Counted from the first letter of the stretch, positions 1-6,697 are shown. The stretch: DNA of 7,031 bases from Bacteroidota bacterium (GCA_030631445.1 DAOVLD010000090.1:1-7031), one strand, 5' to 3'. Made by a program: numbers and translations. Notes: a model not told the origin generated them from the sequence alone.

Positions 1-1
1 A

Positions 2-43
2 AATCAAAAATCGTTAATCGGTGTTCCTTGTTCTTAAATCAAA
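2..43 (+). repeat. Degenerate heptamer array in the leader of the yihY-like gene
   Basis: Six consecutive 7-base units start at 2, 9, 16, 23, 30 and 37. All six have TC at unit positions 3-4. Four begin AATC and two begin GTTC; the first and last units are identical (AATCAAA). The spacing is exact with no insertions. The array probably continues past the left window edge. No coding potential is evident in either strand here. It is one of six such arrays in this window. Function is unknown, and some of the pattern could be chance in AT-rich DNA. Confidence 0.55.
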
Positions 44-214
44 TAAAGGAGACAAAAAAGCCAGAAAATTACAAAAGCTATACTTAATAAGGGTTTTGGA
101 GGTAAATTAAAAAAAATGTAAGTAATGAAAATTAGTAATTAATTGAAACGGAAATGCAATTAAATACCATACCTGGCATAGTCGAACTGATTTAACTTAT
201 TTCTAATCAACCTA

Positions 215-222
215 TAATTTTG
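215..222 (+). promoter_or_regulatory. Putative -7 promoter box for the yihY-like gene
   Basis: TAATTTTG matches the Bacteroidota primary-sigma -7 consensus TAnnTTTG exactly and ends 20 bases before the ATG at 243, which would leave a leader of roughly 10-15 bases. I do not see a convincing -33 TTTG at the usual distance upstream. AT-rich DNA produces this octamer by chance fairly often, so the call rests mainly on its position. Confidence 0.4.
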
Positions 223-242
223 AAGTTCCTATATATTGAAAC

Positions 243-1580
243 ATGAAAAAACTGAGCCAATTTAACAAAATCCTGGTCGAATTTCTTACTGTCGGGATAT
301 GGAAAATGTCTCTTTATGAGACCTCCGGGGTGAAATCGTTCCTGATCAAACAGTTAAGGATCATTATGCTTGCTCTTCGTGGTTTTTCCGAAGACAAAGT
401 CTCGTTGAGAGCCTCAGCTCTTACTTTTTATTCACTTCTTTCAGTAGTGCCAACCCTGGCAATGATATTCGGGATAGCTAAAGGTTTTGGGTTTCAGAAC
501 AAACTCGAAGCGGAACTTATAAAAGGATTCCAGGGACATGAGGAAGCATTGAATTGGATAGTAAATATGGCAAGGAATTACCTCGAGAATGTCAAAGGAG
601 GTGTAATTGCCGGTATTGGTCTTATTGTACTTTTTTGGACTGTGATGGGACTGCTAAGTAATATTGAACGGTCATTTAACGGTATCTGGCAGGTAAAGAA
701 ATCAAGGCCATTTGTAAGAAAGTTCACCGATTACCTTTCTATTATGCTAATTGCTCCGATATTCATTCTTGTTTCAAGTAGTGCTAATGTATTTATTACC
801 TCACAAATTGACATGATTACAACAGAAGTTGCTTTGCTGGGTCAGATTAAACCGGTGATAAACTTTTTCCTTCATTTTATACCCTATTTTCTTATTTGGT
901 TTCTTTTGACCATCGTTTATATGGCTATGCCTAATACTAAGGTGAACTTTACCTCGGCACTGGTTGGTGGTATTATTGCCGGCACCCTTGTCCAATTGTC
1001 GCAGTGGGGATATGTATATTTCCAGATCGGTGTTTCAAGATACAATGCATTATATGGTAGTTTTGCCGCCCTTCCATTGTTTCTTATCTGGCTACAGCTC
1101 AGCTGGCTGATAGTGCTTCTTGGAGCGGAAATATCATTCGCAAAACAGAATGTGGCAAGATACGAGTATGAGTATGATTCATTGAATATTAGTTATAAGT
1201 TGAAGCGTATTTTAACTTTACTTGTTGCTAATTATGTGATTAAACTTTTTGAGAAAGGTGATAGTCCTCTTACATCTTATCAGTTGGCAAAAGAACTAAA
1301 GATCCCTGTCAGAGTGGTCAGGGATATTACATTTGAGCTTACTGAAGCAGGAATTTTCTCCGAAACATTCAAACAAAGCCCAAAGGAAATAGCTTTGCAA
1401 CCGGGCAGGGACATTCATGCCATTACGGTGCATTCAGTCCTGAAAAAGCTGGAGAATAAAGGTTTGAAGAAAATGACTTCTGCCGGTAGTAAGGAATACC
1501 TGAAGATTGCCGGAGTGGTTGAGGAATTTGAAAACACTTTGGATAAATTACCATCGAATATTCTGCTGAAAGATATTTGA
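243..1580 (+). CDS. YihY/BrkB-family inner-membrane protein with C-terminal winged-helix-like domain
   Basis: This is a 445-residue polytopic membrane protein of the YihY/virulence factor BrkB family (an older label, ribonuclease BN, is a historical misassignment). Visible family features are RASALTFYSLLSVVP at 56-70, SFNGIWQVKKSR at 144-155, and the block around RYNALYGSFAALPLFLIWLQ near 266-285, ending in GAEISFA. Six hydrophobic segments lie near 58-79, 120-140, 165-186, 206-229, 236-258 and 276-298. Residues from about 320 form a soluble tail. Within it, 340-376 (SPLTSYQLAKELKIP, then VVRDITFELTEAGIF) reads like a winged helix-turn-helix. Such tails occur in longer family members, whereas short ones end soon after helix six. 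ATG 243 is the first start after the -7 box; M22 is a possible alternative. The molecular function of the family is unsettled, with envelope-integrity or transport roles proposed. The gene is monocistronic and converges on rocD. Confidence 0.9.
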   Translation: MKKLSQFNKILVEFLTVGIWKMSLYETSGVKSFLIKQLRIIMLALRGFSEDKVSLRASALTFYSLLSVVPTLAMIFGIAKGFGFQNKLEAELIKGFQGHEEALNWIVNMARNYLENVKGGVIAGIGLIVLFWTVMGLLSNIERSFNGIWQVKKSRPFVRKFTDYLSIMLIAPIFILVSSSANVFITSQIDMITTEVALLGQIKPVINFFLHFIPYFLIWFLLTIVYMAMPNTKVNFTSALVGGIIAGTLVQLSQWGYVYFQIGVSRYNALYGSFAALPLFLIWLQLSWLIVLLGAEISFAKQNVARYEYEYDSLNISYKLKRILTLLVANYVIKLFEKGDSPLTSYQLAKELKIPVRVVRDITFELTEAGIFSETFKQSPKEIALQPGRDIHAITVHSVLKKLENKGLKKMTSAGSKEYLKIAGVVEEFENTLDKLPSNILLKDI

Positions 1581-1585
1581 TTGGG

Positions 1586-1633
1586 AAATGCGAAAATGAG
1601 TAAATGCATAAATGCGAAAATGAGGAAATTAAC
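1586..1633 (+). repeat. Octamer array between convergent stop codons
   Basis: The core AAATG recurs at 1586, 1594, 1602, 1610 and 1618, and AAATT at 1626, giving exact 8-base phasing over six units. At a larger scale, 1586-1605 and 1610-1629 are a 20-base direct repeat with 19 of 20 identical, offset by 24 bases. The array starts 5 bases after the yihY-like stop codon and ends 14 bases before the rocD stop codon, filling most of the 67-base convergent gap. A period of 8 is not a multiple of three, so it is not a coding periodicity. I see no GC-rich stem with a T-run that would make it a standard terminator. Confidence 0.75.
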
Positions 1634-1647
1634 ATTCAATAATTTAA

Positions 1648-2859
1648 TCATTCAAACTCCGCGAATGCCTTTTTTATCCTTTCCATTGCATCCCTTAATT
1701 GTTCCTCAGTAATGGTAAGGGGAGGAGCAAACCGGATAATATCCCCATGAGTAGGTTTGGCAATTACGCCATATTCCTTCATGGCTAAGCATACATCCCA
1801 TGCTTCTTTTCCGCCTTTAGGTGCAATTACAACAGCATTTAATAACCCTTTTCCCCGCACCGTTTTTATCATTTCGGATTCAATATTGCGAAATTCATTC
1901 CTGAATATTTCTCCCAGTCTTTCAGCATTTTCAGCAAGTTTTTCTTCTTTAACAACCTCAAGAGCTGCTATGGCAACTTTTGCTGCTACCGGGTTTCCTC
2001 CAAATGTTGATCCGTGTTCACCGGGTTTGATGGTTAACATGATATCATCATCTGCCAGAACTGCCGATACAGGTAAAACCCCTCCGGATAATGCTTTACC
2101 CAGAATAAGAATATCAGGTCGTACATCCTCATGATCGCATGCAAGTAACTTTCCCGTACGGGCAATTCCTGTCTGTACCTCATCTGCAATAAATAACACA
2201 TTGTTTTGCCTGCAAAGATCGGATGCTTTCTTCAGGTAACCTTCATCAGGAACAAATACACCTGCTTCACCCTGGATAGGTTCAACCAGGAATCCTGCCA
2301 CATTTGGATTTTTTAATTCTTTTTCCAGTGCATCGATATTATTATAAGGTATGGTAATAAAACCCGGAGTATATGGACCAAATTCGTTTCGTGCTTCCGG
2401 ATCGCTTGACATAGAAATAACTGTAATGGTTCTTCCGTGGAAATTGCCTTCACAAACAATTATCATAGCTTCATTTTCACCTATTCCTTTTTTCTGATAT
2501 GCCCACTTGCGGCATAGCTTAATAGCAGTTTCATCACCTTCAGCACCTGTATTCATAGGTAAAACCTTGTCATACCCGAAATAATTGGTGATATATTCCT
2601 CGTATTCACCTAAAACATTGTTATAGAATGCCCTGGAAGTGAGGGTGAGGATTTTTGACTGTTCAGTAAGCGCATCAACAATCTTTGGATGACAATGCCC
2701 TTGATTTACAGCAGAGTAAGCTGAGAGAAAATCAAAATATCTTTTGCCGTCAACATCCCAGACAAATACACCCTCACCACGTTCAAGAACAACAGGTAGA
2801 GGATTGTAATTATGAGCCCCGAATTTTTCTTCACGGGCTATGTAATCCTGTGAATTCAT
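1648..2859 (-). CDS. rocD: Ornithine--oxo-acid transaminase (ornithine aminotransferase)
   Basis: This is a fold-type I, class III PLP aminotransferase of 403 residues, full length for bacterial ornithine aminotransferase. It moves the delta-amino group of ornithine to 2-oxoglutarate, giving glutamate-5-semialdehyde and glutamate, and so links arginine/ornithine breakdown to proline and glutamate in the cytosol. The PLP lysine is K255 in [10 protein letters not shown]. The cofactor aspartate and glutamine are D226 and Q229 in ADEVQTG. The substrate-site residues line up with the human enzyme at a constant offset of 37: Y18 (human Y55), Y48 (Y85), R143 (R180) and E198 (E235). The paired Y18 and R143, with AHNYNPLPV and [13 protein letters not shown], favour ornithine over acetylornithine or 4-aminobutyrate as substrate. 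The start at ATG 2859 gives the normal N-terminus ([18 protein letters not shown]). The gene is apparently monocistronic, with 304 bases separating it from the receptor gene. A weak -7-like box (TATTTTTG on the minus strand) lies at 2943-2936, about 75 bases upstream. Confidence 0.96.
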   Translation of the reverse strand: MNSQDYIAREEKFGAHNYNPLPVVLERGEGVFVWDVDGKRYFDFLSAYSAVNQGHCHPKIVDALTEQSKILTLTSRAFYNNVLGEYEEYITNYFGYDKVLPMNTGAEGDETAIKLCRKWAYQKKGIGENEAMIIVCEGNFHGRTITVISMSSDPEARNEFGPYTPGFITIPYNNIDALEKELKNPNVAGFLVEPIQGEAGVFVPDEGYLKKASDLCRQNNVLFIADEVQTGIARTGKLLACDHEDVRPDILILGKALSGGVLPVSAVLADDDIMLTIKPGEHGSTFGGNPVAAKVAIAALEVVKEEKLAENAERLGEIFRNEFRNIESEMIKTVRGKGLLNAVVIAPKGGKEAWDVCLAMKEYGVIAKPTHGDIIRFAPPLTITEEQLRDAMERIKKAFAEFE

Positions 2860-2990
2860 AATTTGTATTGTGTTAATGAGTTAAATATTTACAAATAAGC
2901 AAATTGGAACAACTTTCGGGTAAAATAATCTTCATCAAAAATAGTTATTTCTTCTCTAATTAAAATATGTTAAGAAACAAAGTAACTATT

Positions 2991-3038
2991 CAGTGCTTAA
3001 ATAAAGAAGTGACTAAAGTTATAAGTGACTAAAGTTAA
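2991..3038 (+). repeat. Octamer array with a 15-base perfect direct repeat
   Basis: AAGTGACTAAAGTTA occurs at 3007-3021 and again, identically, at 3023-3037 with a period of 16. Each copy splits into two related octamers, AAGTGACT (3007, 3023) and AAAGTTAW (3015, 3031), so the underlying phase is 8. Weaker units in the same phase precede them at 2991 (CAGTGCTT) and 2999 (AAATAAAG). It lies upstream of rocD on the opposite strand, about 130-180 bases from its start codon. Function is unknown; a binding array for a regulator is conceivable but unsupported by anything beyond the repetition. Confidence 0.7.
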
Positions 3039-3080
3039 AATTTGTGTATGCATACCATGTAATGCATATTAGGTATACGG

Positions 3081-3118
3081 ATTTTGCGATCCGCCAGCTG
3101 GCGGAGAAGCAATCTCTC
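3081..3118. repeat. GC-rich palindromic element, probably a dispersed repeat
   Basis: TCCGCCAGCTGGCGGA at 3090-3105 is a perfect 16-base palindrome. It is flanked by partly complementary arms, ATTTTGCGA on the left and GAAGCAATCT on the right, so an imperfect hairpin of about 35 bases can be drawn. Its GC content stands out sharply from the surrounding AT-rich DNA. The pattern TTGCGA, palindrome, GAAGCAATCTC resembles from memory a class of dispersed palindromic repeats found between genes in many bacterial genomes. It sits 59 bases beyond the receptor stop codon and could fold at the 3' end of that transcript. There is no following T-run on either strand, so it is not a textbook intrinsic terminator. 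Confidence 0.6.
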
Positions 3119-3163
3119 CTGACTTTTCGTAAAGCTTATGACAGTCCTTATTAGAAATTTGAA

Positions 3164-5614
3164 CTAAAACCGTACTGACACCCTGAAATTTAATCTCCTT
3201 GAAGTAAGGTAGTTAGGAACAGCAAACCGGTTTGAAACATTGTCCAGATTGTTCACCGTCCTGATCCAGATGTACGAAACAGTGTTATTGATATCCAAAA
3301 GGTTAAATATCTCTGCCCCGATCCGGATAGTTTCCAGATGTCTGAGAACACCATTCATTAAACGGGAATTGTCTCCTGCTGAAAAAGTTTTTGAGAAACC
3401 GATATCCACTCTGCGATATGACGGCATCCTGAAATACTGGTCAAATCGTTCGGTAGTGGCAGGTTTGGTAGGTAATCCTGTTCCATAGTGCATAATAAGG
3501 TGTACCCGGTATGTTGGGTTACCGGGAAAGTAGTCCTGGAAAAACAGGGAGAAATTCAGGAGCTGGTCTGTTGGTCTCGGATAAGATCCCGGGTAGATTG
3601 CTTCACCATCATCATTAATGTATGAATCGTTTTCAATATTTTCCCTGGCTTGCATAATGGATAAGCTTGCCCATGATTCAGCATCATCAACGAACTCGCC
3701 ATTTATTTTCAGATCGATCCCGGTAACATAACCATGGGCAATATTCCGGCCAATATAATCAATACGCACATTATCGATGAAATATGGAATCAATTGATCA
3801 AGTTTTTTATAATATACCTCGGTAGTAAACCTGAACGGGCGTTCCCATGCAATAAAATTAAATTCACTTCCTGCAACGTAATGAACTGACTTTTGGGCTT
3901 CAATATCTCTGTTGACAGATCCTTCAGGAGTCCTGAGTTCTTTATAAAAAGGAGGTTGATAATAGACCCCTGTTGAAAGGTGGAACCTCCAGTCATTTAG
4001 CCAGGCAGGTTCCATGTAGATAATAACCCTGGGACTTAACAGAAATTGGCTGTTCAGGTCCCAGTAATGGAATCGCAGTCCACCAATAACCTGTATTGCT
4101 GTTGTACCTATGGAATAAAGTCCGGTATGCTGCAAATATGAAGTATACCGGTTCGAGGATAACCTGTTGTTTGCATGCCTGCTCTCAGCCAGATCCACTT
4201 CTTCATCGGAGTAGGGCAGGGAAAACCCGGCAGAATCAACAAGTTTCCATTCCCTGATCTGATCGTTTATTACCTCATGTTTTATTTTCAAACCCCATTC
4301 AAGAATACTTTTGCCTGACTTATATTTCCCTTTTTGAGATAATGATAATACTGTAGCATCCAGGTTGTTCCTTGCATGGTCAATAAAATGGCCAACCCCG
4401 ATATTCATAATGCTGTCTCCTAAATTCTCTGACCCTATCTCTCTGTCAAGTGCATTTAATGAGTAAAATCCTTCAATATCGAAGGTTTCCTGTTCCCTGG
4501 TGTTAAATGCAGAAATAATATTCTTTATTTCTACTTTATCATTTGGCCGGTAATTAGCAGAAACAGCCCCGGTTAATGTGATAAACCTGTCAATCTCCTG
4601 ACCATCATAAAGTACGAAAAGTTGTACTGCATCTTTCACTGTACCAAATGAAGTCCGTCGGTTTTCGGGAATAAATTGATATGAGTTCGATGCAAAATTT
4701 CCCAGGAAACCAATATTCCATTTTTCGCTTAATTCATAGTTAAGGTAGGTCTGCCAATCAGTGAAAGAGGGTTTGTAGTCTCCTTTAGTATCAAAAGTAT
4801 TTAGAAGATACTGGTTAGATTTATACCGGAAACCGGTAATATAAGTAAACTTTTTATTTGCCGATATGTCTTCGATATGTGCTGATCCACCAAGGAGACT
4901 AAAAGTAAAAGATCCTGAAAACTCTGTTGGTTTTCGATATCTGATATCCAGTACCGATGCCATTTTATCCCCATATGAAGCATCAAATCCCCCGGCTGAG
5001 AATTGAATGGAAGAGACCATATCGGGATTTACAAAACTAAGACCTTCCTGTTTACCCGACCTCACAAGAAAAGGGCGATAAATTTCAATATCGTTAACAT
5101 AAACAAGATTTTCATCAAAATTTCCACCCCTGACTGAATATTGGGAACTCAATTCATTTGAAGATGATACACCTGGCATGGTTTTAAGTATAGACTCAAT
5201 GTTACCGGAAGCATTAGGAAGAACATGAAAATCCTTCAATTCTATTTGTATAAAGCCTGGTGGTCTCTCGCGGCTTCCATACACTTCAACCTCTTTTAGT
5301 TCTTTACTTGAAGACTTTAGTATAAGACTGATAGTTTTGCCTTTGCCTGAAACAGTTGATATACTTATTTTCTTATTAATGTATCCAACGGCTGAAATAA
5401 CCAGGGTGTAATTTTTATTGTTTTCCAGTACAAGTCTGAACATTCCGGTTGAATCAGCTGAAGTTCCGAGATTTGTACCCTCAGCATATATGTTTGCATA
5501 AGGGACAGGATCACCTGTTGTATCACGAATAGCACCATTGAGAATATAATTCTGCTGTCCGGAAACCGTGTAGTAAGGTAAAAGAAATAATAAGATTAAG
5601 CCGGCATATTTCAT
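3164..5614 (-). CDS. TonB-dependent outer-membrane receptor with N-terminal carboxypeptidase-regulatory-like domain
   Basis: This is an 816-residue outer-membrane beta-barrel transporter driven by TonB; the substrate is unknown. From ATG 5614 the protein opens with a signal peptide (MKYAGLILLFLLPYY, cut near residues 18-20). A carboxypeptidase-regulatory-like domain follows at about 22-100, with the GT, DSTG, F signature at 50-59 and ISAVGY near 65. The plug domain spans about 120-222, including NIESILKTMPGV and SVRGGNFDENLVYVNDIEIY, then FSAGGFDASYGDKMASVLDI. A barrel of nearly 600 residues ends in LNFRVSVRF, with the terminal Phe expected for outer-membrane assembly. An in-frame TTG at 5623 would add three residues; I prefer the ATG because neither start has a ribosome site and the signal peptide is complete from it. 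There is no SusD-like lipoprotein, FecR or sigma factor beside it, and it lacks the SusC signature, so it belongs to the non-SusC receptors. The gene follows the 218-residue secreted protein on the same strand after a gap of about 175 bases. Confidence 0.93.
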   Translation of the reverse strand: MKYAGLILLFLLPYYTVSGQQNYILNGAIRDTTGDPVPYANIYAEGTNLGTSADSTGMFRLVLENNKNYTLVISAVGYINKKISISTVSGKGKTISLILKSSSKELKEVEVYGSRERPPGFIQIELKDFHVLPNASGNIESILKTMPGVSSSNELSSQYSVRGGNFDENLVYVNDIEIYRPFLVRSGKQEGLSFVNPDMVSSIQFSAGGFDASYGDKMASVLDIRYRKPTEFSGSFTFSLLGGSAHIEDISANKKFTYITGFRYKSNQYLLNTFDTKGDYKPSFTDWQTYLNYELSEKWNIGFLGNFASNSYQFIPENRRTSFGTVKDAVQLFVLYDGQEIDRFITLTGAVSANYRPNDKVEIKNIISAFNTREQETFDIEGFYSLNALDREIGSENLGDSIMNIGVGHFIDHARNNLDATVLSLSQKGKYKSGKSILEWGLKIKHEVINDQIREWKLVDSAGFSLPYSDEEVDLAESRHANNRLSSNRYTSYLQHTGLYSIGTTAIQVIGGLRFHYWDLNSQFLLSPRVIIYMEPAWLNDWRFHLSTGVYYQPPFYKELRTPEGSVNRDIEAQKSVHYVAGSEFNFIAWERPFRFTTEVYYKKLDQLIPYFIDNVRIDYIGRNIAHGYVTGIDLKINGEFVDDAESWASLSIMQARENIENDSYINDDGEAIYPGSYPRPTDQLLNFSLFFQDYFPGNPTYRVHLIMHYGTGLPTKPATTERFDQYFRMPSYRRVDIGFSKTFSAGDNSRLMNGVLRHLETIRIGAEIFNLLDINNTVSYIWIRTVNNLDNVSNRFAVPNYLTSRRLNFRVSVRF

Positions 5615-5718
5615 TTTGATCAAGGAAAACTATTTCTTTTACAATAACTAAATATCAGGCAATAAATTGCACCCGTTTTCATTAAAAGCCTGCTGTTTTA
5701 TCAGACATCTGACATTTG

Positions 5719-5774
5719 CCATCATCTACTCTTCTCTTCTTCTCCTTTTCACATCTTCTCCTTTTCTCCTCTTC
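5719..5774 (-). repeat. Purine-rich octamer array between the two minus-strand envelope genes
   Basis: Read on the minus strand, seven 8-base units start at 5774, 5766, 5758, 5750, 5742, 5734 and 5726. Six begin GAA and the last begins GAT. GAAAAGGA is identical at 5766-5759 and 5750-5743. On the plus strand this appears as a 13-base perfect direct repeat, 5738-5750 and 5754-5766, with period 16, inside a pyrimidine tract (5729-5774) broken by only two purines. It begins 15 bases after the stop codon of the upstream gene, so it would be transcribed as a polypurine 3' UTR or intercistronic leader. The GGAGAA-like units resemble Shine-Dalgarno sequence but lie over 100 bases from the receptor start. 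Confidence 0.65.
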
Positions 5775-5789
5775 ATATTTGACATAATA

Positions 5790-6446
5790 CTAACGGTCTT
5801 TATCAGTTTTTTTTTCTTCTTTAGGTATGTATCGTTTCAGTTTCCCTTTCTTAAGTTCATTGAAGAATTTAGCCCATGCCATTGGATTTAGAAGATTATT
5901 TACAGGATACTGGCCATATGTTATAGATTTCTGTATCTGCTGGTTCATAGCTTGCTTATAAGCTACACCCGGATAAGGAGTATCGTCATATTTTATCTGT
6001 ATCTGTATGATGGCGATATTTCTTAACGCGTGTTCGTAATCACCTTCAGGAATTCTCAGACATAGAAAGGCTTCTTTAAACTCCTCGTAGGTTTTCCAGG
6101 GAAGGATAATAACTTCTTCGAGCATGATCGTATCATATTCCATTAACACATCAATTGTGTAATAAAAATTATCTAATTTCTGAGGTACAACATAATAGTT
6201 AGGTTTATAACCCATACATGAAAATATGATAGTATCATTTTTGTGAGTTATTATTGTAAAAAGACCTGTTGTATCAGTAATTGTTCCACGGTGAGTGGTT
6301 TTCGAAACAATATGAGCATATTTGACCGGCTCGGAATTTTTGTTGAAAACCATTCCTGAAAGTTGAAGCAATTCTCTTTCCTGTGCCGATGACAGGAAAA
6401 ACCCTGAAAGCAGTACAAACATAGAAAAAAAAAGCTTCATTTTCAT
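5790..6446 (-). CDS. Secreted protein with carboxypeptidase-regulatory-like domain, function unknown
   Basis: This 218-residue protein belongs to a family I recognise from Bacteroidota, where it is annotated only as carboxypeptidase-like regulatory domain-containing. A signal peptide covers residues 1 to about 21 (MKMKLFFSMFVLLSGFFLSS, likely cut near AQ/ERE), so the product is periplasmic or envelope-associated. Residues 28-113 form the beta-sandwich domain, with LSGMVFNKNSEPVKYAHI, RGTITDTTGLF and IIFSCMGY; its GT, DTTG, F signature at 54-63 matches the one in the neighbouring receptor. Residues 117-200 are a probably helical C-terminal part ending in NNLLNPMAWAKFF, followed by a charged tail (KKGKLKRYIPKEEKKTDKDR). 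No catalytic motif is visible. The start is ATG 6446; ATG 6440 is two codons in and equally compatible with the signal peptide. The stop is TAG. It may share a transcript with the receptor gene downstream, but the gap of about 175 bases makes that uncertain. Confidence 0.85.
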   Translation of the reverse strand: MKMKLFFSMFVLLSGFFLSSAQERELLQLSGMVFNKNSEPVKYAHIVSKTTHRGTITDTTGLFTIITHKNDTIIFSCMGYKPNYYVVPQKLDNFYYTIDVLMEYDTIMLEEVIILPWKTYEEFKEAFLCLRIPEGDYEHALRNIAIIQIQIKYDDTPYPGVAYKQAMNQQIQKSITYGQYPVNNLLNPMAWAKFFNELKKGKLKRYIPKEEKKTDKDR

Positions 6447-6473
6447 GGTTGAGATTTCGGCAATTTAAGCCAT

Positions 6474-6481
6474 CAAAAATA
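6474..6481 (-). promoter_or_regulatory. Putative -7 promoter box for the 218-residue secreted protein
   Basis: On the minus strand this reads TATTTTTG, an exact match to TAnnTTTG. A minus-strand TTTG, the expected -33 element, lies upstream at 6500-6497 with a 15-base spacer, a little shorter than usual. The box is 27 bases from the ATG at 6446. The two-part match makes this better supported than the other promoter calls here, though AT-rich DNA gives such matches by chance. Confidence 0.45.
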
Positions 6482-6552
6482 ATAATTATAATAAGACAAA
6501 CCGGACATGTACTTCTTTTAACATTTTTTAATATAGTCTGCAAAATTCATGC

Positions 6553-6587
6553 AGAAGATAAAAGACAAAAGTAAAAAGTTAAAAGTG
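6553..6587 (+). repeat. Heptamer array, left member of an inverted pair
   Basis: The core AAAAG recurs at 6560, 6567, 6574 and 6581, exactly 7 bases apart, preceded in phase by AGAAGAT at 6553, giving five units. The last two bases of each unit vary (AT, AC, TA, TT, TG). The 12-mer AAGACAAAAGTA at 6562-6573 is exactly reverse-complementary to 6663-6674 in the partner array. It begins about 106 bases upstream of the secreted-protein start codon. Confidence 0.7.
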
Positions 6588-6662
6588 AATTATTTACATA
6601 AAAAAATTAGATTATTTTGATGTAAAATTTAATTGTATATCAAACATACCATATGTTATTAG

Positions 6663-6697
6663 TACTTTTGTCTTTATCCTTTTATCTTTTTTCTTTC
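6663..6697 (-). repeat. Heptamer array, right member of an inverted pair
   Basis: Read on the minus strand, five 7-base units occupy 6697-6691, 6690-6684, 6683-6677, 6676-6670 and 6669-6663. Their consensus is AAAAGNN, with GAAAG and TAAAG variants. The unit endings AT, AC and TA occur in the same order as in the array at 6553-6587, with one extra unit inserted. The two arrays are of equal length (35 bases) and point toward each other on their purine strands. This one abuts the palindrome at 6697-6720. Confidence 0.7.

Larger units (their letters stand above)
2860..3163. other. 304-base intergenic region upstream of rocD and downstream of the receptor gene
   Basis: No ORF with coding character is visible on either strand. 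From rocD outward it holds an AT-rich probable rocD leader and promoter zone (2860-2990), an octamer array (2991-3038), a 10-base perfect palindrome GTATGCATAC at 3046-3055, and a GC-rich palindromic element at 3081-3118. The last element lies just past the receptor stop codon, so it may be in the 3' untranslated part of the receptor transcript. No tRNA, small-protein gene or riboswitch is recognisable. Confidence 0.7.

Noticed and set aside
243..1580. Ribonuclease BN annotation
   Set aside because: This name was attached to the YihY family in error; the actual RNase BN of E. coli is a different, metallo-beta-lactamase-fold protein.
1586..1633. CRISPR-like array
   Set aside because: Units are 8 bases with no separate spacers of 26-40 bases, and no cas genes are in the window. 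The same applies to the other arrays.
1415..1651. Two overlapping minus-strand ORFs of 70-78 codons over the 3' end of the yihY-like gene and the octamer array
   Set aside because: They lie antisense to a well-supported gene, and their repetitive termini are just the octamer array read through. No family resemblance or start context.
1757..2134. 125-codon plus-strand ORF inside rocD
   Set aside because: It is antisense to the conserved PLP-lysine region of the aminotransferase. The open frame is a by-product of the codon usage of the real gene.
3164..5614. SusC-type receptor of a polysaccharide utilisation locus
   Set aside because: No SusD-like gene, glycan-degrading enzyme or sensor regulator is adjacent, and the protein is shorter than typical SusC proteins (about 1000 residues) and lacks their signature.
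5656..5712. Possible intrinsic terminators or operators: CAGGC/GCCTG pair (5656-5660, 5688-5692), GCAAT/ATTGC (5659-5670) and TCAGA/TCTGA (5701-5712)
   Set aside because: Stems are only 5 base pairs, with long loops or 2-base loops and no following T-run. This number of short inverted repeats is expected by chance.
5667..5891. 74-codon plus-strand ORF with hydrophobic, Phe/Leu/Ser-rich content
   Set aside because: Its apparent hydrophobicity comes from translating the pyrimidine-rich octamer array and the antisense of the Lys-rich tail of the 218-residue protein. Not a membrane peptide with any other support.
6274..6543. 89-codon minus-strand ORF overlapping the start of the secreted-protein gene in another frame
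   Set aside because: The overlapping frame has a clear signal peptide and a recognisable domain, while this one has neither.
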